Source of the DNA: Bradyrhizobium sp. cir1
Lineage (GTDB): Bacteria > Pseudomonadota > Alphaproteobacteria > Rhizobiales > Xanthobacteraceae
Direction of reading: 5' to 3'
DNA: 64,000 nucleotides
Assembly: GCF_014198245.1 (NCBI RefSeq)
Contig: NZ_JACIHE010000011.1
Coordinates: forward strand, 186,001-250,000
Position numbers and translations under genes: made by a program
Shown: positions 45,097 through 54,625 of the stretch, piece by piece
Numbering within the stretch: position 1 is the first letter of the stretch
How the letters are laid out: every line of letters starts with the position of its first letter
Notes under the pieces: generated by a model
Told to the model about the DNA's origin: nothing
Seen by the model: the letters and a program-made list of their open reading frames with translations, nothing else
Database searches by the model: none

Positions 45097-45673
45097 TCAC
45101 ACGACCGAGCGTCCCCGCACGGGAACGCTGATCTCGGCAAGCCTTGCGGCGCCTTGCTGGTCAACCGCCACATACTGCCCGTGCCAGTAAGCGAGCGCGG
45201 CGCTTCGGGTCGAGCTACGGATCTCGCGGACACAGCCGATGACGATGGCGTGCGAGTGGCGCTCGATGATCTCCTCGACCTCGCAATCGAGCGCGCCTAA
45301 GGCGCCGACGAGCAACGGAGCGCCTGATTTGCCCGCGCTCCAGTCCGAGCCAACAAAGCGATCGGCGCCTTTCAGTCCACCCTTGCCGGCAAAGCGCTCG
45401 GCAACATCGAGCTGGTCGGCGGTGAGGATATTCACGCCGAAGGCACCGTGGCGTTTGATCAGGGGAACGAGGATGTATCGCGATTGATGCTGACGATCAG
45501 CGTCGGTGGGTCGACGGAGAACGACGTCACCGAGGTCACAGTCATGCCGGTGATGTCCTTGCCGAGGCCTACCGTGATGACACTGACGCCACCGGTCAGA
45601 TGAGCATGACGCCGCGGAAATCAGCGGACGAAACGGCAATATCGGTCATGATATTGCGGGGAACTACGTTCAT
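45097..45673 (-). pseudogene. flavin reductase-like protein, two frameshifts
   Basis: Read across three frames from ATG 45673, the sequence is a flavin reductase-like domain: SADFRGVM, then HLTGGVSVITVGLGKDITGM ... SVDPPTLIVSINRDTSSFP, then LIKRHGAFGVNILTADQLDV and HAIVIGCVREIRSS. One base is missing after ATG-C near 45605 (expected ATGGCTCAT) and one C in a C-run near 45464. Such enzymes supply FMNH2 to two-component monooxygenases. It is the last gene of the sulfone operon, so its loss would starve SfnG unless another reductase substitutes. Both lesions are in short homopolymers, so sequencing error must be considered. Confidence 0.75.
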
Positions 45674-45754
45674 GGCACATTCCCCGAAGCGGGGGTCCCT
45701 CGTATTCAGGCAAGATCGTCTCGACGGTCGCTGACGTTTGGCTGCCAACCCAAT

Positions 45755-46951
45755 CTATTCTCCTCCCTCATAGAAAAGCTCGAGGGGCAGACCGACCAGC
45801 GATTTGCCGATCCAATCCCGCGCAATCACATTGGACGGTCCCATCGCGATGGCTGCACGCGCGTCGCGAAAGGAACGCTCAATCGGCCCCCGGTGATAGC
45901 CATAGCCTCCGGTCACCGTCAGTGCCGCGGAGGCGACCTTGTTGGCGACCTCGGCGGCATGGACCTTGAACTCGGTCAATGCAATCAGGATCTCGCTCTG
46001 GGGCTTGCCGGCGCGCCAGAGTTCATCGAGCTTCGCCGCCAGTTCAAGCCGCCAAGGCCGCAGCGTCTCGACCAGTACCTTGGCCGCACCGAGCTCCTGA
46101 CGGACTGCCTGGTAGTCCGAAAGACTCTTGTTGCGGTCCTTGTGAACGAAGCTCTTTGTGTGCGCCACCGCCGCATTCAGCACCCCACGCGCCACGCCTT
46201 CCCAAACGGAGCCGAGCCCAATGAGATAGACCGGCGATACGCCGTCGTAGATGATCTCCTTCCCCTGCCCTTCGGCGCCCAGCCGATCCCGCTTCTGGAC
46301 CTTTACATTGTTGTAGCGGATCGGCCCGGAGTGGTTGGCGCGCACACCAAGGGCGTTCCACGGCTTTGATTCGATGCCTTCAGATTTGCCGTCGACAATG
46401 AAGAAAATAATGTCGGTCTGGTCCTTCGCGCCGGGCGTGCGCGTCTGCACCACGTAGAAATCGGCCTGACCGGAGCTCGTCGTGAACGATTTTTCGGCGT
46501 TGAGGACATAGTTCTCGCCGTCTCGCGCGGCTTCGGAGAGGTTATACCACCAGTGTCCGCCGGTGGCGCGTTCGCTGGTCGAATAGGTGCCAAGCAAGGC
46601 GCCGCTGCTCGCCTTAAGCCAGCGCTCCTTCTGGTCGTCGTTGCCAAACAGGTTGATCGTCTGGGCCGCGCCGACATGCATGACGTAGACGAGGCCGGTC
46701 GAGGCGTCGGCCTGCCCGATGCGGTAAGCAGCTTCCGCGAAATCGACATGGCCGAGGCCAAGCCCGCCAAATCGCGGTTCGTTCAATACGCCGGTCCAGC
46801 CGGCTTCCGCCAGCGTCTTCAGATTCTCTCTGGGAAATCGGCCTTCCTGATCATTGCGATCGGCGTCGATCTTTACGGTCGCCTCGATTGCGGCATCTAG
46901 CCGGGAATAGACGTCCTCATTGATCTTACGCGCCAGATTGTCGTTTGCCAT
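45755..46951 (-). CDS. acyl-CoA dehydrogenase-family flavoprotein (sulfur-cluster type, SfnB/SfnC or DszC-like)
   Basis: A 398-residue member of the acyl-CoA dehydrogenase fold. The flavin-binding and catalytic regions are recognisable (YSTSERATGGHWWYN, EKSFTTSSGQADFYVV, ALTVTGGYGYHRGPIERSFR). Proteins of this branch next to sulfur-assimilation genes are often FMNH2-dependent monooxygenases rather than true dehydrogenases, which the adjacent flavin reductase remnant supports. The start at 46951 has ATGGAGACTGATC before it; the frame extends seven codons further. It is 27 bases downstream of the LivF-like ATPase gene. The exact reaction (desulfurising oxidation or dehydrogenation) is not decided by sequence. 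Confidence 0.85.
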   Translation of the reverse strand: MANDNLARKINEDVYSRLDAAIEATVKIDADRNDQEGRFPRENLKTLAEAGWTGVLNEPRFGGLGLGHVDFAEAAYRIGQADASTGLVYVMHVGAAQTINLFGNDDQKERWLKASSGALLGTYSTSERATGGHWWYNLSEAARDGENYVLNAEKSFTTSSGQADFYVVQTRTPGAKDQTDIIFFIVDGKSEGIESKPWNALGVRANHSGPIRYNNVKVQKRDRLGAEGQGKEIIYDGVSPVYLIGLGSVWEGVARGVLNAAVAHTKSFVHKDRNKSLSDYQAVRQELGAAKVLVETLRPWRLELAAKLDELWRAGKPQSEILIALTEFKVHAAEVANKVASAALTVTGGYGYHRGPIERSFRDARAAIAMGPSNVIARDWIGKSLVGLPLELFYEGGE

Positions 46952-46978
46952 GATCAGTCTCCATTGTCTCAATCAAAT

Positions 46979-47767
46979 TCAAGCAAGGGCGTGTGTCAGT
47001 GACTTCTCGCCGACTTCCTTTTGCGTCGATCCGCCGAGGTAAAGCGCCTTGATGTCGTCGCGATTGCGCAATTCCACTGACGCTCCGGACAGCACACCAT
47101 GGCCATTCTCCAGGACGACCGCGTGATCGGAGAAGCGCAGCGCAACCGTTGAATTCTGTTCCGCGACGAGGATCGAGAGCCCCTGGTCGCTGTTGAGTTG
47201 CTTCAGCGCGCGGAAAATGTTCTCGACCACGAGCGGCGCGAGCCCCATCGATGGCTCGTCGAGCGCCAGGAGCCGTGGCCGCGACATCAGCGCGCGGCCG
47301 ATTGCGGTCATCTGCTGCTCGCCGCCTGAGGTCAGTCCCGAGATCGACCGGCGATGATCCTTGAGCCGCGGGAAAAGCGCGTAGATCTTGTCGAGATCGG
47401 CGCGAATTTCGCGCGAGTTCGCGTCCCGGCCAATCGCGCCGCTGATGAGGTTCTCTTCCACCGTGAGCGAGCGGAAGCAATGCCGGCCTTCCAGCACCGG
47501 AACGATCCCGGCCCGGACCAGCTTGGCGGGCGACGCGGACGCAATGCCCTTGCCGTCGAAAACAATATGCCCGGCAACCACCTGGCCACGCCGCGCGGGC
47601 AGTAGCCCCGAGATCGCCTGAAGGGTCGTCGACTTTCCGGCGCCGTTGGCGCCGAGCACGGCGACAATCTCGCCGCGCCGAACCGCAAACGACACATCGT
47701 TCACGGCGCGGATGGCGTGATTGTAGGTTGCGGCCAGCCGCTCGACCGAAAGCAGAACGTCACTCAT
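46979..47767 (-). CDS. ABC transporter ATPase, branched-chain amino acid type (LivF-like)
   Basis: A 262-residue ATPase. Walker A is GANGAGKST, the signature is TSGGEQQMTAIGRAL, Walker B is LLALDEPSMGL, with LVAEQNSTVAL as the H-loop area. Start at 47767 (MSDVLLSVERL) is preferred over an ATG four codons earlier. It completes a LivGHMKF-type importer in the sulfone operon. The substrate is inferred to be an organosulfur compound rather than an amino acid because of the operon context. Confidence 0.9.
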   Translation of the reverse strand: MSDVLLSVERLAATYNHAIRAVNDVSFAVRRGEIVAVLGANGAGKSTTLQAISGLLPARRGQVVAGHIVFDGKGIASASPAKLVRAGIVPVLEGRHCFRSLTVEENLISGAIGRDANSREIRADLDKIYALFPRLKDHRRSISGLTSGGEQQMTAIGRALMSRPRLLALDEPSMGLAPLVVENIFRALKQLNSDQGLSILVAEQNSTVALRFSDHAVVLENGHGVLSGASVELRNRDDIKALYLGGSTQKEVGEKSLTHALA

Positions 47768-47832
47768 GCCCTGATCCATCCCACCCGAGACCTGCGGGAG
47801 CCGAGCTCCCGCCGGTAGCGAGCTTCACCGCG

Positions 47833-49164
47833 TTACTGGCTCACCGGATCGTCGCCGGAGGTCCGGACCTTGATGCCATGTTCCTTGGCATAGGCCGTGG
47901 ACGACCTCTCGATAATCGGCCGGAGGAACGCCCAGTCCGGTGCAATCCAGTCCGAAACGACCTTCCACTTGCTGCCGTCCCACTGCTGGAAGGTGACGCG
48001 TCCGTCGCCCTCGTGATTGTCCCAGGTGACGTTGATGGAGTGGAACAGGCCCTTCGCGCCCAGCGCCTCGACCCGCGCCGGATCGAGTTGCAGATGTTCA
48101 AAGCCCCAGCGCACCTCGTCGCCGGTCAAGGTGCGCTTGCCGAACTTGGCCTGCGCAATCCGGACCGCCTCGACATTGAGGATGCCGTTCACGATTCCGA
48201 GGTTGTGATAGACGCTGCCGATCCGTTTCTTATCCTCGAGATTGCCCTTGTTCGCGCCGTAGACGGTCTTGATCACTTCCTGCAGCACCGGATATTCGGA
48301 ACCAGAGGCCTGGGTCGTAATCGCGACATAACCCTTGGCCGCGTCACCGGCGGGAATGACGTCCTCTTCGGAATTGGACCAGACGTTGCCGATGATATGG
48401 TCGGCGGGGAAGCCGACCTTCTGCGCGGTCTTGAGCGCGACCGGGTTCATTACACCCCAGCCGCGGAGCACCACATAGTCCGGCTTCGCCCGGCGGATTG
48501 ATAACCACTGTGATTGCTGCTCGTTGCCCGGATGCGGCACTTCGATCTGTTCCAGGCTGAAGGCATATTTGTCGGCCAGGAGCTTGTAGATCGGGATCGT
48601 CTCCTTGCCATAGGGAGAGCCGTGATAGAGCACGACGATCTTCTTGCCCTTCAGCTTGTCGGGACCGCCCTCTCGTGAGGCAATGTAGTTCACGATGCCG
48701 GAGGTCTCGCTGTAGGGGTTGAGCAGGAGCGGGAAGACATATGGGAAGACGCGCCCGTCGGTCGAATCGGTGCGGCCATGGTTGATGGTGATCAGCGGCA
48801 CCCTGTCCTTGGTAATCCGATCGATCATGGCATAGGCGATGCCGACCGACAGCGGATTCCAGGCGGCGATCCCGGGATGGCTCTTCAGCCGCTCGTAGAC
48901 CTCGATGCCGCGCTCGACCTCGTACTGGGTCTCGCCTTCGTCCCAGGTCAGCTTGACGCCATTGATGCCGCCATCGCGGATGTTGACCAAATTCAAGTAA
49001 TCGATGAAGCCTCCGAAGAACCCGGTGCCGCCGGCGGCATAGGGACCAACGCGATAGCTTTGCAGCGGGAAGAATTGCTCGTCGGCGTGCACCGCCAGCG
49101 TACTGGCCAGACTCACGGCGAGCGCCGCGCCCATCGTCATCTTCAAACGTCTCAACATGCTCAT
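47833..49164 (-). CDS. ABC transporter substrate-binding protein (LivK-like)
   Basis: A 443-residue periplasmic binding protein with a Sec signal (MTMGAALAVSLASTLAVHADE). It belongs to the type I periplasmic-binding class that serves Liv-type importers (GGTGFFGGFIDYLNLVNIRD near the N-terminus, VLYHGSPYGKETIPIYKLLA in the second lobe). It is longer than classical LivK (about 370). It sits between the LivM and LivF genes. The ligand is unknown; context points to a small sulfone, sulfonate or related solvent-like molecule. Confidence 0.88.
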   Translation of the reverse strand: MSMLRRLKMTMGAALAVSLASTLAVHADEQFFPLQSYRVGPYAAGGTGFFGGFIDYLNLVNIRDGGINGVKLTWDEGETQYEVERGIEVYERLKSHPGIAAWNPLSVGIAYAMIDRITKDRVPLITINHGRTDSTDGRVFPYVFPLLLNPYSETSGIVNYIASREGGPDKLKGKKIVVLYHGSPYGKETIPIYKLLADKYAFSLEQIEVPHPGNEQQSQWLSIRRAKPDYVVLRGWGVMNPVALKTAQKVGFPADHIIGNVWSNSEEDVIPAGDAAKGYVAITTQASGSEYPVLQEVIKTVYGANKGNLEDKKRIGSVYHNLGIVNGILNVEAVRIAQAKFGKRTLTGDEVRWGFEHLQLDPARVEALGAKGLFHSINVTWDNHEGDGRVTFQQWDGSKWKVVSDWIAPDWAFLRPIIERSSTAYAKEHGIKVRTSGDDPVSQ

Positions 49165-49192
49165 CGGAAGCTCCTTTTGGGTTAAGCAAATC

Positions 49193-50251
49193 TCAGGTTG
49201 GAATAGTCGGATGCTTGGCGGGCCACACCGCGGCCCAGGTACGGGCCCAGGTGCGGTCCCAGAGGGCGATCAGCCCACGCGGCTCTGCGATCAGAAAGGC
49301 GATGATGAGCACGCCGATAAGGATGCGCTGGCTCATCTCCAGCACGCCGGAATCGAAGACACTGCCGAGCAGGGCGGCGCCGACGCGCGACAAGAGAAGC
49401 GGAAACACCACGATGAAGGCTGCACCGACAAAGGAGCCGCGCAGGGAGGCAAGGCCTCCGATAATGATGATGAACAGGATTTGGAAGGAGCGATCGAGAT
49501 TGAAGCCGGCCGGCTCGACGGTGCGCAAATACGCAAACGCCCAGAGCACGCCGGCGACGCCGATCAGGAAGGATGAGATGCCGAAAGCGAGCAGCTTGGT
49601 GCGCAAGATTGGCACGCCGATCACCTTGGCCGCGATCTCATGATCGCGCACGGCGACGAAGTTGCGACCGGATTGGGAACGCAATAGTCGCAGCGTCACC
49701 AGGCTCAGAACGACCACGACCGTCAGCGAGAAGACGTAGCGCTCAACCGGGTTTGTGAAGGAGACGCCAGCAATACTGAGAGGTGGCGCATCGATCACCC
49801 CGGATGCATTATCGTTCGAGAACCAGCCGAACTTGGTGAGCGCCCACTGCACAAAGAATTGCGCGGCGAGCGTCGATACCGCCAGATAGAACCCGCGCAG
49901 CCGCAGGCTCGGCAGCCCAAACACGATGCCGACCGCCGCGGCGATGCTGCCGGCCAGCACCAGATCGACCAGCAGCGGCAATCCTGGAATGCGGAGATGA
50001 AGATTGTATGCGGCATAGGCACCGACCGCGAGGAAGGCGGCTGAGCCGAGCGAGACCTGCCCGGCATAGCCGGTAAGAACATTCAGCCCGACAGCGGCCA
50101 GCGCCAGAGCCAGGAACGGCGTGAGCACGGCATCCAGCAAGTAATCGGAGCCTGCGAGCGGAACGACGCCGTAGGCGGCCACGATGGCGATGCCGATTCC
50201 AAGCGTCTCGGCGGAAACCCGCCTGGATTGAGTGGAAGCGAGAGCGGCCAC
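49193..50251 (-). CDS. ABC transporter permease, branched-chain amino acid type (LivM-like)
   Basis: A 352-residue permease with about nine or ten membrane helices, GYAGQVSLGSAAFLAVGAYA near the N-terminus and the coupling loop RDHEIAAKVIGVPILRTKL. The start is GTG 50251, three bases after the LivH stop. The tail ARTWAAVWPAKH is cytoplasmic. Confidence 0.9.
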   Translation of the reverse strand: MAALASTQSRRVSAETLGIGIAIVAAYGVVPLAGSDYLLDAVLTPFLALALAAVGLNVLTGYAGQVSLGSAAFLAVGAYAAYNLHLRIPGLPLLVDLVLAGSIAAAVGIVFGLPSLRLRGFYLAVSTLAAQFFVQWALTKFGWFSNDNASGVIDAPPLSIAGVSFTNPVERYVFSLTVVVVLSLVTLRLLRSQSGRNFVAVRDHEIAAKVIGVPILRTKLLAFGISSFLIGVAGVLWAFAYLRTVEPAGFNLDRSFQILFIIIIGGLASLRGSFVGAAFIVVFPLLLSRVGAALLGSVFDSGVLEMSQRILIGVLIIAFLIAEPRGLIALWDRTWARTWAAVWPAKHPTIPT

Positions 50252-50254
50252 GAT

Positions 50255-51145
50255 CTACACCCTCTCCACCGGCTTCTGCCCGTACAGGCCTGATGGCCGG
50301 ATCAGGAGGAGCGCCAGCGCCACGACATAGGCCGCCCAGGCCTCGATGCCGCCACCGAAGAACGGTCCGACATAGACCTCCGCCAGCTTTTCGATCGCGC
50401 CAATCAAAAGCCCGCCGACGATGGCGCCCGCAATCGAATCGAAGCCGCCGAGCACCAGAACGGGAAGCGCTTTCAAAACGACCAGGGACAGCGAGAACTG
50501 CACGCCGAGCCGGGCGCCCCACAAGAGCCCGCCGACGAGGGCGACGATGCCGGCCACCGTCCAGACCGCGGCCCAAACTCGCGGCAGCCGCAAGCCTACT
50601 GCGAGAGCGGCAAACTGATCGTCGGCAACGGCACGAAACGACAGCCCAGTGCGGGTATAGCGGAAGAACAGCGCAAACACGGTGACCAGGGCTCCTGCGA
50701 CCGCCGCCGCGAACAGATCGAACCGGCTGATCAGAACGCCTGCGAGTTCGAACGGGGTATCGCTGATTCCGATGTCGAGGCCGTGCACCTGAGTGCCCCA
50801 CAAGAGCTGCGCAGCGGCCTCGATCACATAGGAGAGCCCAAGTGTCGCCATGAAAAGGGTGATCGGCGGCTGGTTGACCAGCGGTCGCAGCACCGTGCGC
50901 TCAATGGTGATACCGAGACCGACCATGATCACCAGAGTCGCCACCAATGCTGCAGCAAATGGGGCGCCGCGCTCGACCAGGCTGACGAAGGTCAGCGCCG
51001 CGAACAGCAGCATCGCGCCTTGCGCGAAGTTAAGCACGCCGGACGTCTTGTAGATCAGCACAAACCCAATCGCGACGAGCGAATACATCACCCCCGAGAG
51101 CAGGCCGCCGATCAAGACCTCAATCAAAAACTGATAGTCGACCAT
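50255..51145 (-). CDS. ABC transporter permease, branched-chain amino acid type (LivH-like)
   Basis: A 296-residue permease of about eight helices with GLLSGVMYSLVAIGFVLIYK and SGVLNFAQGAMLLF at the start, typical of LivH, and the coupling loop RYTRTGLSFRAVADDQFAAL. Start at ATG 51145 overlaps the LivG stop by one base (TGATG). Confidence 0.9.
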   Translation of the reverse strand: MVDYQFLIEVLIGGLLSGVMYSLVAIGFVLIYKTSGVLNFAQGAMLLFAALTFVSLVERGAPFAAALVATLVIMVGLGITIERTVLRPLVNQPPITLFMATLGLSYVIEAAAQLLWGTQVHGLDIGISDTPFELAGVLISRFDLFAAAVAGALVTVFALFFRYTRTGLSFRAVADDQFAALAVGLRLPRVWAAVWTVAGIVALVGGLLWGARLGVQFSLSLVVLKALPVLVLGGFDSIAGAIVGGLLIGAIEKLAEVYVGPFFGGGIEAWAAYVVALALLLIRPSGLYGQKPVERV

Positions 51146-52068
51146 CAAGCCGCAAGCTCCGTGTCATCCTCATGCGCGACCCCGAGATAGGCATCGATCA
51201 CTGCCGGATCGGTGCGGATCTCTTCGGGCGTGCCGTCCGCGATCTTGCGGCCGTAGTTCAGCACCGCGACACGATCGGACAGCCCCATCACCAAACCGAT
51301 GTCATGCTCGATCAGCACGATGGTGGCGCCAAAGCTGTCACGGGCGTTACGCACATGCAGCGATAGTTCCTGCTTCTCGGAGAGCGTTACGCCGGCAAAC
51401 GGCTCATCCAGCAGCAGGAGCTTTGGCCGCGCGACCAGGGCCCGCGCAAGCTCGACCCGCTTCTGCACGCCGTAAGGAAGCGTTCCGGCAATACGGTCCT
51501 GGACTTGGTCCAGATGCAGGAAGCCGATCACTTCCGTCGCGGCCGCACGGTTTTCCGCCTCGATCTGGCGCGCAAGCGGCGAGCCGACGATCTGCCGCAG
51601 GAAACCGATGCGGACACGGTGCGCAAGCCCCATCAGCACATTGTCGAAGACCGAAAGCCCCTTGAACAGCGCCAGATTCTGAAACGTCCGCGCCACGCCA
51701 TGGGCGGTGAGCTTCGAAGTAGGCACTTCATCGAAGGCGTGCTCGCCGAACCGGACCTCACCACGATCGGCCCGGTACTGTCCGCTGACAACGTTGAGCA
51801 GCGAACTCTTGCCGGCGCCGTTTGGTCCGATGACAGCGCGGATCTCGCCTTGCGCGACGTCGAGGTCGACGTCGCGCAGCGCCGCGACGCCGCCAAAAGT
51901 CAACGAAATGTTTGCAAGTCCAAGCACCGGACGCGCGAGCGGCTGAGGCACATGCCCCCCGTGGCGCATGTTCGCATCACCGCGTTCCCTGGTCTGGCCA
52001 TGGGCCGGCCCGTCTGGAGGAGCTTCCTCCAGACGAAGCACGCCCGGTCCTGTCGCGATCCCTGCCAC
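51145..52068 (-). CDS. ABC transporter ATPase, branched-chain amino acid type (LivG-like)
   Basis: A 307-residue ATPase: GPNGAGKSSLLNVVSG (Walker A), LPYGVQKRVELARAL (signature, with LPYG in place of LSGG, as in many LivG proteins), KLLLLDEPFAGV (Walker B). A GTG at 52068, 24 bases after the SfnG stop, gives an N-terminal extension of about 45 residues; ATG 51969 would give a more usual length. Which is used is not clear. Confidence 0.88.
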   Translation of the reverse strand: MAGIATGPGVLRLEEAPPDGPAHGQTRERGDANMRHGGHVPQPLARPVLGLANISLTFGGVAALRDVDLDVAQGEIRAVIGPNGAGKSSLLNVVSGQYRADRGEVRFGEHAFDEVPTSKLTAHGVARTFQNLALFKGLSVFDNVLMGLAHRVRIGFLRQIVGSPLARQIEAENRAAATEVIGFLHLDQVQDRIAGTLPYGVQKRVELARALVARPKLLLLDEPFAGVTLSEKQELSLHVRNARDSFGATIVLIEHDIGLVMGLSDRVAVLNYGRKIADGTPEEIRTDPAVIDAYLGVAHEDDTELAA

Positions 52069-52092
52069 TGGCTGCTGCCTTTCTTTAACGGC

Positions 52093-53199
52093 CTATTCGG
52101 CCGCCTGCACGTGCAGAGGCGTACGCGCCTCGAGCTCGCGGACGAGCGGGATCACATGCTTGCCGAAATATTCGACCTCCTCCTGGAAATGCAGGAAGCC
52201 GAGCAGGATCAGGTCGGCGCCAGCGCGCTTGAGCTCGATGATGCGTTCGGCGACCTGTTGCGGTGTACCGATCAGGTTCGAGCGGAAGCCATCATTGTAC
52301 TGAACGAGATCCTGGAACGTGGATTTGGCCCAATTGCCTTCGCGCTCCGGGCTGGCATTGCCGGCATTCTGGACTTCGTGGTGGAAGCCATGGACGGCCT
52401 CCGGGATCGCCTTGTCCAGGATCTCCTGCAGGACGCCCTTGGCTTCCTGTTCTGTCTTCCGGACGATGCCGAACGCATTGATGCCGATCTTGGTCCGAAA
52501 GCTCTTGGCGAAGGTCTTTTCTTTGGCCCTGATGTCGTCAACCTGCGCTTTCAGGCCGTCGGGCGTATTGCCGTTGGTGAAATACCAATCGGATACGCGA
52601 GCCGCCATGTCACGAGCTGCACGCGAGGAGCCGCCCTGGAAGATTTCCGGCAGCGGATCTAACGGCTTGGGCTTCAGCGAATAGTCGTTGAAGCGATAGA
52701 AGTCGCCCTTGAGCGTGAAGGTCTCCTCCGTCCATATCCCGCGGAGCGCGGTGATGAACTCCTCCGAGCGGCGGTAGCGCTCATCGTGGTCCAGCCATGG
52801 TTCGCCGATCGCGTGGAATTCGCCGCGGAACCAACCCGAGACGATGTTGACGGCAACACGCGCATTGCTGAGCTGGCTAATCGTTGCGATCTGCTTGGCA
52901 GCCAGTGCTGGATTCCATGGGCCGGGAAGGAGAGCGGCGATAACCTTGAGCTTCTCGGTTGCGGCAAGCAGCGCGTGCGAGAAGGCGACAGATTCGTGCT
53001 GCTTGTCGGCTCCGTAGCCTGCCGTGAAGCGAATCTGACTCAAGGCGTAGTCGAAGCCAGCCTTCTCGGCGATCTGCGCGAGCTTGCGATTGTAGTCGAT
53101 GTCCCAGCTGGTGCGCTGCTCGATCGTCGAAATAACCAAGCCGCCGGATACGTTCGGCACCCAGTAAGCGAATTTGATCGGGTTGTTGTTCGCGGTCAT
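52093..53199 (-). CDS. sfnG: FMNH2-dependent dimethylsulfone monooxygenase (SfnG-like)
   Basis: A 368-residue luciferase-like monooxygenase. It starts ANNNPIKFAYWVPNVSGGLV and contains DYNRKLAQIAEKAGFDYALS, VAVNIVSGWFRGEF, FQGGSSRAARDMAARVSDWY and YNDGFRSNLIGTPQQVAERI. These agree with SfnG, which converts dimethylsulfone to methanesulfinate using FMNH2 and oxygen for sulfur assimilation. The start at 53199 has AGGATCAGCAGG upstream. It leads an operon with a Liv-type importer, an acyl-CoA-dehydrogenase-like flavoprotein and a broken flavin reductase. The match to SfnG is by memory of the Pseudomonas protein; close alkanesulfonate monooxygenases are the alternative. Confidence 0.85.
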   Translation of the reverse strand: MTANNNPIKFAYWVPNVSGGLVISTIEQRTSWDIDYNRKLAQIAEKAGFDYALSQIRFTAGYGADKQHESVAFSHALLAATEKLKVIAALLPGPWNPALAAKQIATISQLSNARVAVNIVSGWFRGEFHAIGEPWLDHDERYRRSEEFITALRGIWTEETFTLKGDFYRFNDYSLKPKPLDPLPEIFQGGSSRAARDMAARVSDWYFTNGNTPDGLKAQVDDIRAKEKTFAKSFRTKIGINAFGIVRKTEQEAKGVLQEILDKAIPEAVHGFHHEVQNAGNASPEREGNWAKSTFQDLVQYNDGFRSNLIGTPQQVAERIIELKRAGADLILLGFLHFQEEVEYFGKHVIPLVRELEARTPLHVQAAE

Positions 53200-54255
53200 C
53201 CTGCTGATCCTTGAAGATTTAGACAAGAGCGACGCCTGGAGGCAGGCGACACCATGCAATCACGCCGCCCAATACGAGCAGGTGTTCACGTTGCTATTCA
53301 GGTCGCCCTATGGGCCGTCGGTTTGGAAGGGGTACGTCGACGTCCGGATTGCGCTGGTCTACGGCGCGCCACAACCGGGCGCACAAGAACATCGAGAAGG
53401 TCTGCGCATAGCCGGATCACTCAACTCGTCGAAGACGTCGTCGCGCATCATGATCGTTCCTGGCAGGCGTCATTGCCTGATGATCAATCCTTTCAGAGAA
53501 CTTTTGAGCGTGCGAGTCCAAGACGAACTATTTTTCGTCGCGCGGAGACAATGAGTTTTTCTAATTTTCGCGGCCGACACATCGTTTGTTGCCGCACGAC
53601 GACAAACAGCGTGTGTGCACTCGTCAGCTGACGAATTCGTCAAAGAGGCGACTGTCGCCTTAACCGTCGGTAAAAGCCGCGCCGTCATCCTGTTCTGGCA
53701 AATCGCGATCCTCGCCGCCAACGCTAGCGAGATGATGGTCGCCGTCTTCGTCATGATGTTCGTCGGCATCCTGCGGGCGGTCGCCGTCCGCGCGCTGCGG
53801 TCTTACTTGTTGCGCGGCAACCGCAGTTCGAGCATTAAGGGCGAGGCGTCACTGCCGAGATCTGATCGTGACGGGTTTTCTCGGCGACGCATCGCGGATC
53901 GGTAAGGACCGATCGTCATCAGCGATTATCCATGCCGGCATGAACGGCTTTCAGCTGAGAGCATCCCAGCGTGCGGCCCGACCTTCCGGTCCTGATTGCC
54001 TCCGCCTACGGAGACTGAATTCGTCGGAACTGAACCGTTCAGGCAACAAGAACTGCTACGGGCCGACTACCGCGATGCTGAACCAGCCGGAGCGGCACGA
54101 CACGAACGTGCACGTGCTGCGGGGTCGGCAGCCTTAACTCAATCCGTCGCGTGTTCGAGCGCGATGCTGGGCGACGCAGTTCCGGCCGGAGAGGCTCATT
54201 AGGCGGGCGTAACCTATCCATGGACCTCGGTTCATACCTCTCGCTCCTCTGCTCG
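53200..54255. other. 1-kb region without a supported gene
   Basis: The left end holds the sfnG promoter and leader, including a CGCCTG-GAGG-CAGGCG hairpin at 53233-53248. A minus-strand patch near 53300-53460 reads MMRDDVFDELSD and, after a shift, YAQTFSMFLCARLWRAVDQR, which looks like a decayed gene of unknown family. The remainder has no recognisable motif. Confidence 0.35.
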
Positions 54256-54399
54256 TTAGTTCTTCTCGCCTCCGGGAACTTTCCCGGTTGACAGAGCAAC
54301 GAGCACGGCGACGCCGGCTAACCAGAAGTTTCGCGCCACCTCTTCGGTGTACTTGAACGCTTCAATGTTCGGGAGCTCATTCGGATCTACCTGCGCCAT
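54256..54399 (-). CDS. small membrane protein candidate, 47 residues
   Basis: From ATG 54399 the frame reads MAQVDPNELPNIEAFKYTEE and has one hydrophobic segment (NFWLAGVAVLVALSTG). It overlaps the end of the 79-residue frame by 23 bases. Composition is protein-like, but no family is recognised and the ribosome binding site is weak. Confidence 0.35.
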   Translation of the reverse strand: MAQVDPNELPNIEAFKYTEEVARNFWLAGVAVLVALSTGKVPGGEKN

Positions 54400-54616
54400 A
54401 TGCAAGTAATCCAAGAAGAAACATGCTGGAGGCCGCAAGGGTCCACAATCCAACCAAAAGACCGGACGCAACGGCCCACCATCCCGTCCGTTTCCTGTAG
54501 CGCACGAACCAAACAAATAATGCGCTCAGGGGGAATACGACGACTGCTACCGTCGGCCACGCCCACCAGAGGTCAGCAAGGGGACGACCGTCCCTCCGAT
54601 GCGTCCTGTAGGGCAT
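54377..54616 (-). CDS. small two-helix membrane protein, 79 residues
   Basis: The product has two clear membrane helices (WPTVAVVVFPLSALFVWFV and AVASGLLVGLWTLAASSMFL) separated by a basic loop RYRKRTG. It begins 9 bases after the HisN-like gene stop on the same strand, so it may share its transcript. No family recognised. Confidence 0.45.
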   Translation of the reverse strand: MPYRTHRRDGRPLADLWWAWPTVAVVVFPLSALFVWFVRYRKRTGWWAVASGLLVGLWTLAASSMFLLGLLAYGAGRSE

Positions 54617-54625
54617 GATCGGTGG

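Noticed and set aside
53625..53650. CGTCAGCTGACGAATTCG as a second tts box
   Set aside because: It shares only GTCAGCT with the pattern, lacks TTxTCG spacing, and no effector-like gene follows on either strand.
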